The notes under the pieces are model-generated. The model did not search any database. It saw only the letters and a program-made list of their open reading frames with translations, and was not told the origin of the DNA. From NCBI RefSeq assembly GCF_903994045.1, contig NZ_CAJEWD010000008.1:636532-700531 (forward strand): a DNA stretch of 64,000 nt, given 5' to 3'. Positions within the stretch are counted from its first letter, which is position 1; every line of letters starts with the position of its first letter. Both the position numbers and the translations under genes were made by a program. The DNA comes from Jeotgalicoccus meleagridis (lineage in GTDB: Bacteria; Bacillota; Bacilli; Staphylococcales; Salinicoccaceae). Positions 17,369-26,113 of the stretch are shown here, piece after piece.

Positions 17369-18136
17369 TTATGCCATGATGTGGTATCCACTATCAACGT
17401 GGACAACTTCACCAGTAATTCCACTTGCAAGATCGCTTAGTAAGAAGGCAACAGTGTTACCGACTTCTAATTGGTCAACGTTACGACGAAGTGGCGCACG
17501 TTGTTCAATTTCTTTAAGAATTGTCTTAAACTCACCTACTGCTGATGAACTTAATGTACGGATCGGTCCTGCAGATACTGCATTGACACGGAATCCTGAT
17601 TCACCTAAGTCATAAGCAAGGTAGCGAACGTTAGCATCTAAAGCAGCCTTAGCAACACCCATCACATTATAGTTAGGCATTGCGCGTTCTCCACCTAGAT
17701 AAGTCATTGTGACAAGGCTACCGCCTTCGTTTAGAATTGCTTTAGAGTGTTTAGCAACACTTAATAGTGAATAAGCAGAAATATCAAGTGCAACCTTGAA
17801 ACCTTCTCTTGTTGTATCTGAAATGCCGCCTTTTAGTTCATCTTTGTTAGCAAATGCAATGGCATGCATGACACCGTCTACTCCACCAGTTTTTTCACCG
17901 ATTTCTTTAAAGGCATTTTCTACACTTTCATCACTAGATACGTCACATTCAACGATTAAGTCGTGATCTCCTTCAAGCTCTTGAAGCAATTTATCTAGTT
18001 CTTTACGAAAACGTTCACCGAGTATAGTAAAGACAAGTTTAGCACCCATCTTATCTAGTGCACGTGCTGCACCCCATGCAATACTTCTCTTATTGGCAAC
18101 TCCCATAATTACATACGTTTTTCCTGATAAGTCCAT
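17369..18136 (-). CDS. fabI: Enoyl-[acyl-carrier-protein] reductase FabI
   Basis: This 255-residue short-chain dehydrogenase has the FabI cofactor motif GVANKRSIAWG and the active-site pair in YNVMGVAKAAL (Tyr-x6-Lys) with an upstream Tyr in MTYLGGE. SAGPIRTLSSSAVGEF is the substrate loop. It reduces trans-2-enoyl-ACP, the last step of each fatty-acid elongation cycle, and is the triclosan target in staphylococci. A FapR-type operator lies in its promoter region, the same type as in front of fabH. It is probably a single-gene transcript ending at the shared terminator. Confidence 0.96.
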   Translation of the reverse strand: MDLSGKTYVIMGVANKRSIAWGAARALDKMGAKLVFTILGERFRKELDKLLQELEGDHDLIVECDVSSDESVENAFKEIGEKTGGVDGVMHAIAFANKDELKGGISDTTREGFKVALDISAYSLLSVAKHSKAILNEGGSLVTMTYLGGERAMPNYNVMGVAKAALDANVRYLAYDLGESGFRVNAVSAGPIRTLSSSAVGEFKTILKEIEQRAPLRRNVDQLEVGNTVAFLLSDLASGITGEVVHVDSGYHIMA

Positions 18137-18164
18137 TAAGAACTCCTCCTAATTCATCCCTAGT

Positions 18165-18183
18165 ATTAGTACCTACTACTAAT
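18165..18183 (-). promoter_or_regulatory. FapR operator upstream of fabI
   Basis: ATTAGTACCTACTACTAAT is a near-perfect palindrome that fits the FapR operator (half site ATTAGTAC). FapR represses fatty-acid genes and is released by malonyl-CoA. It lies 29 bases upstream of the fabI ATG. Confidence 0.85.
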
Positions 18184-18218
18184 CTACATTTTATCTTAGA
18201 TGAATGCAAGAAATATTA

Positions 18219-19595
18219 CTATAACAAGCTCGCCATAAATACATTTGCTAAGGCAAAATAAATTAATAGGCTAATAATATCGTTTGCCGTAGTAATAAAT
18301 GGCCCTGAAGCGATTGCTGGGTCAATACCAACTTTATTCATCATTAGTGGAACAATCGTACCAATTATTGTTGCTACTGACATAGAGGCTATTAAACTGC
18401 CGCTCACGATAATACCAAGTGTTGGTTCCTGATACATGACAATAATAATTAAAAAGATAACAATACCACAGACAACACCTGTTAAAAATCCTGAACCAAG
18501 TTCACGACCGGCTAATTTCAATTTACTCGATTCCTTAATCTCACCAGTTGAAATACCACGAATGGCAACAGCCAGTGATTGAGTCCCAGTATTACCAGCC
18601 ATTCCTGAGATGACTGGAATAAAAGCACTTAAAAGGACGACTTTAGCCAGTGTATCCTCAAAGAAAGACAACATCCAAGCTGTAATCATTCCCATAAAAG
18701 TGAGCCCAATCAACCATGGCAAACGTTTTTTGGCAGTTTCTAAAGCAGAGTCTGATGTGGATTCGTTATCTGACATACCGGCTAGACGTGAGTAGTCTTC
18801 TCCAGCCTCTTCATGAATAACGTCCATGATATCATCTGCTGTGACAATACCGACTAAATGGTCTTGGTAGTCTACAACTGGTACAGCTAAGAAGTCATAG
18901 TCTCTAACAATCTGCGCAACTTCTTCTTGGTCATCAGACACACGAACTGAAACGACACGCTCAGTCATAGCATCACCAATATAATCATCATCATCTGCGA
19001 CGATGAGTTCTCTTAAGGAAATGATACCTACCAGATGGTTTTCTGGGTCTGTTACAAATAAGTAATAAATCATTTCAGAGTCCGGCGCCATTTCTTTAAT
19101 ATGTCTCATTGCTTCACGTACTGTCATCAGAATGTTTAAACTGATGATTTCCGTGGTCATGATACCACCCGCAGTATCTTCTTCGTAATTCATCAAGCTT
19201 CTGATTTCAGATGCATCATCTTTATTCATGAGAGACAAGAAAGTAGTCATCTTTTCCCTAGAAATTTCATTTAATATATCTACTGCGTTATCGTATTGCA
19301 TGGCACCAATTATATGTGCTGCATATCTCGCATCAATATTATCGAATAAGTCTTCATATTCATCAGGTTCTAGTTCTAGATGATCAAAAAAGTCTGCAGT
19401 TTCTTCGGGGCTTAAAAATTTATATAGAGTGTTTTTTTCTTGATCACTTAAAGTTTGATAAATTTCACTTTGTTCATAATTATGGAGTTCTAAAAATATT
19501 GCTCTAAAGCCATCCATGTCCTCCTTGTTAAGAAAATCAATGGCTTCATTTGTCACCGCTTCAAAATCGATATCTCTTTCATCTCTCGACATCAT
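18219..19595 (-). CDS. mgtE: Magnesium transporter MgtE
   Basis: This 458-residue protein has the MgtE order: a helical cytosolic N-domain (about 1-130, with FLSPEETADFFDHLEL), two CBS domains (about 135-260; TTEIISLNILMTVREAMRHI and AMTERVVSVRVSDDQEE), a connecting helix and five membrane helices. The membrane part holds the Mg2+ pore residues in SGMAGNTGTQSLAVAIRG and the C-terminal IDPAIASGPFITTANDI. It is a Mg2+-gated Mg2+ channel. The gene follows nadK by 22 bases. In the staphylococcal order I remember, an rluD-type pseudouridine synthase lies between them; it is absent here. Confidence 0.95.
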   Translation of the reverse strand: MMSRDERDIDFEAVTNEAIDFLNKEDMDGFRAIFLELHNYEQSEIYQTLSDQEKNTLYKFLSPEETADFFDHLELEPDEYEDLFDNIDARYAAHIIGAMQYDNAVDILNEISREKMTTFLSLMNKDDASEIRSLMNYEEDTAGGIMTTEIISLNILMTVREAMRHIKEMAPDSEMIYYLFVTDPENHLVGIISLRELIVADDDDYIGDAMTERVVSVRVSDDQEEVAQIVRDYDFLAVPVVDYQDHLVGIVTADDIMDVIHEEAGEDYSRLAGMSDNESTSDSALETAKKRLPWLIGLTFMGMITAWMLSFFEDTLAKVVLLSAFIPVISGMAGNTGTQSLAVAIRGISTGEIKESSKLKLAGRELGSGFLTGVVCGIVIFLIIIVMYQEPTLGIIVSGSLIASMSVATIIGTIVPLMMNKVGIDPAIASGPFITTANDIISLLIYFALANVFMASLL

Positions 19596-19617
19596 TGTAC
19601 CTACTCTCTTTTAATCT

Positions 19618-20412
19618 TTAGGAAATGAATGAATCATGCACTCTTTGCCAGAAAGGAAATGGTCTAAAACGTGCAAATTTAATCTTTTCCTCAGCTACTG
19701 AATATTGAATTGACTTAACCCCTCTATGGACTAAGTTAATATGATCTATGGTCATCTGATATTCTTCGCTATTGACAGGTTTAACATTGACAAAATGATG
19801 TTTTGGTAAAACTAAAGGGGAACCTACAGTCCTAAATACCCTGTTATTTATGGATGCAATTTCTGTCATTTGTACAGCTTCAATAGATGGATGAATGATG
19901 GCACCACCTAAAGCCTTGTTATAGGCCGTAGAACCAGATGGGGTTGAAATACATAAGCCATCTCCCCTAAATCTTTCAAAGTGTCGATTGCGAATCTCAA
20001 CGTCCATTACTAGTGTTGAGCCATTTGTCATTCTAAGTGTCGCCTCATTAAGTGCCAGATACTTAGTTTCCATGCCCACAGTATCATAATGGATTAACAC
20101 TTCTACTAAAGGATATTCTACAGTCTCAAATTCATCATTTTTCAAGGCAATAATTAACCGCTCGACCTCATCTTGTCCCCAATCTGCATAAAATCCTAGA
20201 TGTCCTGTATGAACACCTACGAAAGATACTTGATTTACAATATGTTGATAGCGATGAAATGCTTGTAAGAGAGTCCCATCTCCACCTACAGAAATTACAA
20301 TTTCAGGATTCTCTTCATCTAAAACCATATTCATACCCAACATGTAATTGACCATCTTATCAGTTAATGAATTGGATTTAGTATCTCCTTTAGACACGAT
20401 TACGAATCTCAT
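19618..20412 (-). CDS. nadK: NAD kinase
   Basis: This 264-residue protein has the diacylglycerol/NAD-kinase motif [11 protein letters not shown], the NEATLR motif and [20 protein letters not shown]. It phosphorylates NAD to NADP in the cytoplasm. The length fits the Gram-positive form. It follows relQ by 14 bases in a relQ-nadK-mgtE unit, as in other Bacillales, where the same pair is kept next to the small alarmone synthetase. Confidence 0.95.
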   Translation of the reverse strand: MRFVIVSKGDTKSNSLTDKMVNYMLGMNMVLDEENPEIVISVGGDGTLLQAFHRYQHIVNQVSFVGVHTGHLGFYADWGQDEVERLIIALKNDEFETVEYPLVEVLIHYDTVGMETKYLALNEATLRMTNGSTLVMDVEIRNRHFERFRGDGLCISTPSGSTAYNKALGGAIIHPSIEAVQMTEIASINNRVFRTVGSPLVLPKHHFVNVKPVNSEEYQMTIDHINLVHRGVKSIQYSVAEEKIKFARFRPFPFWQRVHDSFIS

Positions 20413-20426
20413 CTTGCCACCACTTT

Positions 20427-21047
20427 CTATATGTTTCTTTTCTTAGAAAAGTATTTCTGAGCTTCTTGAACCTCTTCACGTATTTCAGACATTTCTTTAT
20501 CAAGTAAGTAAGCTGCTTCAGCTGCATTTTGTAAACGATTTTTAATTTCAGGTGGATACTCACCAGAATATTTATAATTTAAAGTATGCTCAATCGTTGC
20601 CCAAAAATTCATGGCAAGTGTACGTATCTGTATTTCAGCAAGGATGTTAATCCTGCCATGTACACTTTCAACAGGATACTCAATTATTATATGATAGGAA
20701 CGATAACCACTCTCTTTAGTGTTTTCAATGTAATCTCTTTCTTCAATTATTCTCATATCGTTTCTTGACCGAATATGTTCTGTGATTACACTGATATCAT
20801 CTACAAACTGACACATGATCCTGATACCTGCGATATCATACATTTGTGCCCTTAGATTATCATAAGGAATATTTCTGGTACTTGCTTTTTCGATGATACT
20901 TTGGACAGGCTTAACCCTGGATGTCACAAATTCTACAGGTGATGATTGACTGGTAATCTGATAGTCTTTTCTAATTCCTTTTAACTTAATTTTCAGTTCC
21001 TCAACAGCTTGTCTATAAGGCGCTAAAAATATACTCCATTCTTCCAT
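20427..21047 (-). CDS. relQ: Small alarmone synthetase RelQ (GTP pyrophosphokinase)
   Basis: This 206-residue single-domain RelA/SpoT synthetase has the donor/acceptor motifs: [46 protein letters not shown] and [18 protein letters not shown], with a C-terminal helical tail for tetramer formation. It has no hydrolase domain. RelQ makes (p)ppGpp/pGpp, mainly under envelope stress and at alkaline pH in staphylococci. It starts the relQ-nadK-mgtE unit and is divergent from the CYTH-trHb-yjbH unit. Confidence 0.94.
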   Translation of the reverse strand: MEEWSIFLAPYRQAVEELKIKLKGIRKDYQITSQSSPVEFVTSRVKPVQSIIEKASTRNIPYDNLRAQMYDIAGIRIMCQFVDDISVITEHIRSRNDMRIIEERDYIENTKESGYRSYHIIIEYPVESVHGRINILAEIQIRTLAMNFWATIEHTLNYKYSGEYPPEIKNRLQNAAEAAYLLDKEMSEIREEVQEAQKYFSKKRNI

Positions 21048-21191
21048 GTTATAGTCCTCCTCACGCCTAACGGTCTAACTTCCTATCTATCGCTTTTAAT
21101 TTTACCATATCAACAGAATTCTTCTATATGTAATCTGATTGCTTTACACACTATTTGTAATTAAGGATAATACTAATGAGGAGTGATGTAC

Positions 21192-21779
21192 GTGATTGAA
21201 AAAGAGATAGAATTTAAAAATTTACTTCTTCAAGAAGAATATAATAATATATTAAAGAATCATTTCCAAAATGATGTAGCTAAAACTCAGACTAACTACT
21301 ACATTGATAATGATGATCTTACTTTAATAAACCATAGATTAATGCTCCGAATTAGAACTAAAGATGGTAGACAAATGATGACTTTAAAAGTACCTGAAGG
21401 ACAAAACGTGGTCTATGAATATTCAGGTGAAGTTGATGTTAACTTAAATCAAGGGAGTCACATAGATGAATCTATCATACCTGAGAGCATAAAGACTAAA
21501 TTAAACGAGCTGAATATAGAAATGACCAATTTCTCAATACAGGGCAGTTTAATTACAGAACGTCTAGAAAAAGCTTATCGAAGCGGTCTTTTAGTCTTAG
21601 ACAAGAGCACTTATCTTGGACAAACAGATTATGAGTTAGAATTCGAAGCGCCAGATACTGCAAGTGGTCAAGCAGATATCAATCATATTCTTTCAGAATA
21701 TGGTATTGTACGACGAGAAGAAACAGTTAAAAGCGCACGCTTCTTTCAAGTTCTAACTAATCAGAAAGAGGGTTACTAA
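21192..21779 (+). CDS. CYTH domain protein (YjbK-like triphosphate tunnel enzyme)
   Basis: The protein has 195 residues. The GTG at 21192 is the best start: it lies eight bases after GAGGAG (21178-21183), while the ATG at 21186 is only two bases away. Read from there it begins with the CYTH signature EIEFK (ExExK). Further tunnel residues are in LRIRTK, MTLKVP, LVLDKSTYLG and YELEFEA. CYTH enzymes act on triphosphates such as PPPi or thiamine triphosphate with Mg2+. It overlaps the next gene by one base (TAATG), and the three genes CYTH-trHb-yjbH form one unit. Confidence 0.88.
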   Translation: MIEKEIEFKNLLLQEEYNNILKNHFQNDVAKTQTNYYIDNDDLTLINHRLMLRIRTKDGRQMMTLKVPEGQNVVYEYSGEVDVNLNQGSHIDESIIPESIKTKLNELNIEMTNFSIQGSLITERLEKAYRSGLLVLDKSTYLGQTDYELEFEAPDTASGQADINHILSEYGIVRREETVKSARFFQVLTNQKEGY

Positions 21780-22147
21780 TGCCTTTAGTCTATAATATTA
21801 TTGGTAAAGAAAAACTATACGAAATGATCGATACGTTTTACGGTTACGTAGGTAAAGATGAACGTATTAATCACCTATTCCCAGATGACTTAACTGAAAC
21901 AGCTTATAAACAAAAGTTATTTCAAACACAATTTCTAGGTGGGCCTAATCTTTATAATGAGAAATATGGTCATCCAATGATGCGTGCAAGACATATGCCA
22001 TTTAAAATCACACCAAAAGCACGTGAGGCTTGGTTAGAAAATATGGAAAAAGCAATTAAGGATGTTGGTCTTGATGAGGAGTTACGTGAATATCTAATGG
22101 CTAGATACTCACTAACAGCAAACCATATGGTAAATAGCGAAGATTGA
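21779..22147 (+). CDS. Truncated haemoglobin (group II, YjbI-like)
   Basis: This 122-residue globin has the trHbO pattern: MIDTFYGYVGKDERINHLFPDDL, then FQTQFLGGPNLYNEKYGHPMMRARHMPFKI with the proximal His in RARHMPF, and the C-terminal helix EYLMARYSLTANHMV. Group II globins bind O2/NO and haem and have peroxidase-like activity. It is coupled to the CYTH gene (overlapping TAATG) and followed by yjbH, the order also seen in Bacillus and staphylococci, which suggests a link to thiol and oxidative stress. Confidence 0.93.
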   Translation: MPLVYNIIGKEKLYEMIDTFYGYVGKDERINHLFPDDLTETAYKQKLFQTQFLGGPNLYNEKYGHPMMRARHMPFKITPKAREAWLENMEKAIKDVGLDEELREYLMARYSLTANHMVNSED

Positions 22148-22176
22148 TTTTGTGCATGAATACAGAGGTGAAAAGT

Positions 22177-22977
22177 GTGAGCAAAAATAAAAATGATGAC
22201 ATGCTCGTAATGGAGCCGACTAATCATCTAGTTGAAATATATTACTTCTTTGATCCGTTTTCAAAAGAATGTATCGCTATGGAACCAATCATAAATAAAC
22301 TACTCATTGAATATAGAGACCATGTATCGATTAAGAAGGTATTAGCACCTTCACTATCGGTCTTGACTAAGTGCCAGGCTCAGTCTACATCAAATAAGGA
22401 TAATGTCGCACTAGCCTACAAGGCAGCAGAAATACAGGGTCGCTCTAAAGCAAGAGCCTTTATCAGATATATATTCAATAGAATCTCTCCAAAAAATTCA
22501 ATCTGTACCCAAGAAATGATTGACGATAGTGCAAGATTAGCTGGTATTGATATCACGACTTTTCATCAAGATTTACAATCGCCTAACTTGGATACCATGC
22601 TTAAATATGATTTAGCGGTATATAGAGAAATGGATGTAGAAAGTCTTCCAACAATGGTGTTTTTCTCTGGTGACGTCCATGAAGAAGGTGTGAAAGTTGA
22701 AGGATCTTATCCCTATCATATATACACTTATATCATCAATGAACTACTCAATATAGAAATAGAAAAGAAACAACTCCCAAGTATATTAGAGTATATCCGC
22801 GCCTATGAATTTGTCAGTTTCGATGAACTAAAAACAATTTTTGAATGGCGAGCGGGTTTGTTACTAAATGAGTTGAAAAAATTGAGACTGCAACGCTTAA
22901 TAGAAGTCATTAATGTTGATAATCAAGATTTTTATCAAATGAAAAGTACTAAAGAAAGTCTTCAACATAAGCATTAA
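22177..22977 (+). CDS. yjbH: YjbH/SpxH, ClpXP adaptor for Spx (DsbA-like fold)
   Basis: The protein has 266 residues from the GTG at 22177, which has GAGGTG eight bases upstream; the ATG at 22156 has no ribosome site. The N-terminal thioredoxin/DsbA-like part reads HLVEIYYFFDPFSKEC, followed by MEPIINKLLIEY and the cis-Pro region ESLPTMVFFSG. The C-terminus has the winged region typical of YjbH. YjbH presents Spx to ClpXP for breakdown and aggregates under disulfide stress. The usual first redox Cys is replaced: the site reads Ser29-Lys-Glu-Cys32. Its client Spx and the second adaptor MecA are encoded about 4-5 kb away. Confidence 0.92.
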   Translation: MSKNKNDDMLVMEPTNHLVEIYYFFDPFSKECIAMEPIINKLLIEYRDHVSIKKVLAPSLSVLTKCQAQSTSNKDNVALAYKAAEIQGRSKARAFIRYIFNRISPKNSICTQEMIDDSARLAGIDITTFHQDLQSPNLDTMLKYDLAVYREMDVESLPTMVFFSGDVHEEGVKVEGSYPYHIYTYIINELLNIEIEKKQLPSILEYIRAYEFVSFDELKTIFEWRAGLLLNELKKLRLQRLIEVINVDNQDFYQMKSTKESLQHKH

Positions 22978-23019
22978 AATAGGCTTAGAATCTAAGAGTA
23001 GACTCTAAGCCTATTTTTT
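22977..23019 (+). terminator. Terminator of the CYTH-trHb-yjbH unit
   Basis: AAAATAGGCTTAGA pairs with TCTAAGCCTATTTT, followed by TTTG on the plus strand. Confidence 0.88.
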
Positions 23020-23023
23020 GTAT

Positions 23024-23056
23024 AAAAAAAGCAGTACATCTTCTATAATGTACTGC
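23024..23056 (-). terminator. Terminator downstream of pepF
   Basis: Stem GCAGTACAT/ATGTACTGC; the A-run at 23024-23030 becomes TTTTTTT on the minus strand. It lies about 160 bases after the pepF stop, leaving a long 3' tail. Confidence 0.75.
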
Positions 23057-23214
23057 TCAAACAAAGGGGATGGGAGAAATTTTATACTGTTAACAAAGGG
23101 GTATGTTTTCAGTGATAAAATTTTCATGAGTTAAATATAACACGGTTATTGGGATGGAGCAACACTTTGAACAGTTTTTCACATTATTGTCATAATGTAA
23201 ACGAATTCACATTC

Positions 23215-25020
23215 TTATTTCTCTATTTTACTCAACAATTCTTCAAATTGATCTAATTGTTTTTCAAATACTAGGAGTGCATTTTGAATTGGTTCGCTTG
23301 AAGTCATGTCTACACCTGCATTTTTTAAGATCTCAATTGGATAGTTAGATGAGCCTTTTTTCAAGAATTCTTCAATATAACGCTCGGCAACATCTTTGCC
23401 ACCTTCTAATACTTGTTTAGACAAGCTTGCTGCTGCAGAATAACCAGTAGAATATTGATAGACGTAATAATTCATATAGAAGTGAGGGATTCTTGCCCAC
23501 TCCACACTAATTGCATCATCATAATCAACTGCTTGACCAAAGTATTTCTTGTTTAACTCTCCATATACTTCATTTAATTTACCTGCAGTCAATGGTTGAC
23601 CGGACTCTCTCAATTGATGAATTTTATGCTCAAATTCTGCAAACATTGTCTGACGGAAAACTGTACCTCTAAATCCTTCTAGTTGTTCATTTAAAAGATA
23701 AAGTTTTTGCTTATCATCTTCTAAGTTATTAAACATATAATCGGCTAAGAGTGCTTCATTAAAAGTAGATGCCACTTCAGCAACAAATATTGAGTAGCCA
23801 CTTAGATTTGAAGGTTGGTTTTTTCTTGAATAATAACTGTGGACTGAATGACCGAATTCATGAGCTAAAGTGAATAAGTTATTGACATTGTCCTGCCAGT
23901 TCATCAAGATATATGGATTTGTACCATATGTCCCAGAAGAATAAGCACCAGTTCGCTTACCTTTGTTTTGATATACATCTACCCAACGATTGTCTAGACC
24001 TTCTTGAATGATGCTAATATACTCCTCACCTAGTGGTTGTAATGCTTTAACTAACCATTCTTTAGCATTGTCATAAGTCATGTTAAAATCAACATCATCA
24101 ACAAGAGGTACATACATATCGTACATCTTCAAACTATCAAGTTCTAAGAATTTTTTACGGATTTCTGTATATCTGTGTAAAAGATGAAGATTATCATTTA
24201 CAGTTTTTACAAGTGTGTCATAGACTTTCTCTGGAATATGATTGTTACTTAATGCTTGATGTCTACTTGAATCATAACCTCTAGCCGATGCACTAAAAAC
24301 ATGAGTATTAACTTCACCAGCTAAAGTTTGACTTAAGGTATTTTTAAATTTGTCATAAGAACTGTATAAGTTTTTATAAGCAGATTCACGTAATACTCTA
24401 TCTTCAGACTTTAATAATTCAATAAAATTACCTTGAGTCAATTCATGCGTTTTACCATCTTTATCAACCGCAGCTTCAAAAGTGATATCTGCATTATTGA
24501 ACATGCCATAAACTTGAGATGGTGTATGCATCACTTCTCCAGCTTCAGCAAGCAACTGTTCTTCTTTATCACTTAAAATATAAGGTCTCTTTTTATTTAG
24601 GTTGATTAGATCAAATTTAAACTCTTTAAAGCTGTCTTCTTCTGCATAAGCTTGGAGTGTGTCTTCTGGAATCTCCATAATTGCAGGTACTAAGAAACTC
24701 CAAGCAGATGAAAATTTAACGGCTAATCCTCTTGCACGAGTTTCCATAGCACTATATGTGTCATTTGAAGTATCTTGGTCATGTTTTAAATGTGCATAGA
24801 CATATAATTTACTCAGTTCATTACCGAGTTCACGCTCTGTTTTTAAAGCTTCAAGTAGTTTATCTGATGAATCAAAACCACCCTTAAACTTTTCCGCTTG
24901 ATCTAGTTTAGACTCAATAGATTCAAAAGCTTGGTCAAAGGCTTGGTCACTTTCAAAGATGGAGCTTAAATCCCATGTGTTTTCAACTTCTTGCTGTTCT
25001 CTAGTAATTAGTTTTCCCAT
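23215..25020 (-). CDS. pepF: Oligoendopeptidase F
   Basis: This 601-residue M3B zinc peptidase starts behind GGGAGG. The zinc motif is LAHEFGHSVHS (HExxH), followed by the distant Glu region FVAEVASTFNEALL. The N-terminal helical lobe (DLSSIFESDQAFDQ ...) closes over the active site. PepF cleaves peptides of roughly 7-17 residues in the cytoplasm, recycling signal and other peptides. The length fits the family (about 600). It sits next to coiA and mecA, the same neighbours as in staphylococci (remembered). It may share a transcript with coiA, 62 bases upstream. Confidence 0.96.
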   Translation of the reverse strand: MGKLITREQQEVENTWDLSSIFESDQAFDQAFESIESKLDQAEKFKGGFDSSDKLLEALKTERELGNELSKLYVYAHLKHDQDTSNDTYSAMETRARGLAVKFSSAWSFLVPAIMEIPEDTLQAYAEEDSFKEFKFDLINLNKKRPYILSDKEEQLLAEAGEVMHTPSQVYGMFNNADITFEAAVDKDGKTHELTQGNFIELLKSEDRVLRESAYKNLYSSYDKFKNTLSQTLAGEVNTHVFSASARGYDSSRHQALSNNHIPEKVYDTLVKTVNDNLHLLHRYTEIRKKFLELDSLKMYDMYVPLVDDVDFNMTYDNAKEWLVKALQPLGEEYISIIQEGLDNRWVDVYQNKGKRTGAYSSGTYGTNPYILMNWQDNVNNLFTLAHEFGHSVHSYYSRKNQPSNLSGYSIFVAEVASTFNEALLADYMFNNLEDDKQKLYLLNEQLEGFRGTVFRQTMFAEFEHKIHQLRESGQPLTAGKLNEVYGELNKKYFGQAVDYDDAISVEWARIPHFYMNYYVYQYSTGYSAAASLSKQVLEGGKDVAERYIEEFLKKGSSNYPIEILKNAGVDMTSSEPIQNALLVFEKQLDQFEELLSKIEK

Positions 25021-25082
25021 TATAAATACCTCCCGTTTAGATAAGACAATTTTCTCAATAATTTTCTGTCAATTCAAGCATT

Positions 25083-26048
25083 TTATTCCGAAAACCGAAA
25101 AATATTTATATAGAAACGAAGTAATTGATCAATGAGAAAATCTCGATCAGGTAAATCTGACATTACTCTCAACTTGATAAAGCGTCTAAAATCATTTAAA
25201 GCAAAACGATTACGTGATGTATGATAGTAAATATATAGCTTCCACTCGAGCGGTGAGTTTAAAATATATTTCTCTAGTGGTGAAACAAAGTAAAGAAATT
25301 TAGGTAAATCTTTAACTTGGAGATTCAATTGATACATATAACTAAGCGTCGGATTTAAAACAGATCTTTGTGCTCTTTCTTTTTCCACTAAATACTTAAT
25401 TTGGTCACGAGTCATTTTAAAATATCCTAAGTCAACCGTACTTTGTCTAGCCTTTAAAATCTGAGGATAAGGAACTTCTTCCAATTTGTAAGTAAATCGA
25501 TTAAAACCAAGATGATGTCGAATATCATATCTTTTAATTAGAGAATCAGCTTCACTAATTGTATAAAGTCCTCCCTTAGTGATTGCTGAGATTTGAAAAT
25601 GATTCAGTTTTAATAATCCTCCTTCCTTTTTTATCTTTTTATCTTCAAGCAACCAAATCACATCTATACCTTGCTTATAATAACCTCTTGACCTTGAACT
25701 AAGTAAGTCCGGACTAATACGAGACAACTGTATTTCTAATGCTGTATGGTGATTGATTAGTAAGTCTGGTATTTGATCGATGTCTGCTAAGTAGTATTCC
25801 ATGGCAATATTAAAATAATTGTTTAATTCTTTATATAAGTCATGCTTTAACTGTAGATGTCTGAGTGATTCTCGCTTATATAAATATCTCGTACAATGTT
25901 CTATATGCTGATGAGAAAAATGTGGAACTTTAATTTTCCCATATTTTAAAATGACCGGTGAATCGCAAACTGAACAGAAGTAATTTACACCCTTTTGACC
26001 ATCAACAGCTAAAACTTGTTGTCCTGTTTCATTTTTAGCTAAAAACAT
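25083..26048 (-). CDS. CoiA-like competence protein with nuclease-like domain
   Basis: The protein has 321 residues. The N-terminus has a treble-clef-like zinc pair (FCSVCDSPVIL and a HFSHQHIEHC stretch), followed by the nuclease-like core: DQIPDLLINHHTALEIQLS and RSRGYYKQGIDVIWLLE (D-ExQ pattern). The rest is basic and helical. CoiA is needed for DNA uptake in competent streptococci and is kept as a transformation gene in Bacillales. The only plausible ATG (26048) directly follows the terminator of mecA, and its AAAGAGG ribosome site is part of that stem, so expression should be conditional. No frame break is seen. Confidence 0.82.
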   Translation of the reverse strand: MFLAKNETGQQVLAVDGQKGVNYFCSVCDSPVILKYGKIKVPHFSHQHIEHCTRYLYKRESLRHLQLKHDLYKELNNYFNIAMEYYLADIDQIPDLLINHHTALEIQLSRISPDLLSSRSRGYYKQGIDVIWLLEDKKIKKEGGLLKLNHFQISAITKGGLYTISEADSLIKRYDIRHHLGFNRFTYKLEEVPYPQILKARQSTVDLGYFKMTRDQIKYLVEKERAQRSVLNPTLSYMYQLNLQVKDLPKFLYFVSPLEKYILNSPLEWKLYIYYHTSRNRFALNDFRRFIKLRVMSDLPDRDFLIDQLLRFYINIFRFSE

Positions 26049-26091
26049 AAAAAAACCTCTTTATTCTACTTATATAGATAAAAGAGGTTTT
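26049..26091 (-). terminator. Terminator of mecA, whose 3' arm carries the coiA ribosome binding site
   Basis: On the minus strand AAACCTCTTT pairs with AAAGAGGTTT, followed by a run of T that leads straight into the coiA ATG. The AGAGG in the second arm is seven bases from that ATG. Confidence 0.85.
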
Positions 26092-26113
26092 ATATTTTTT
26101 TGAAACAAGTTAA

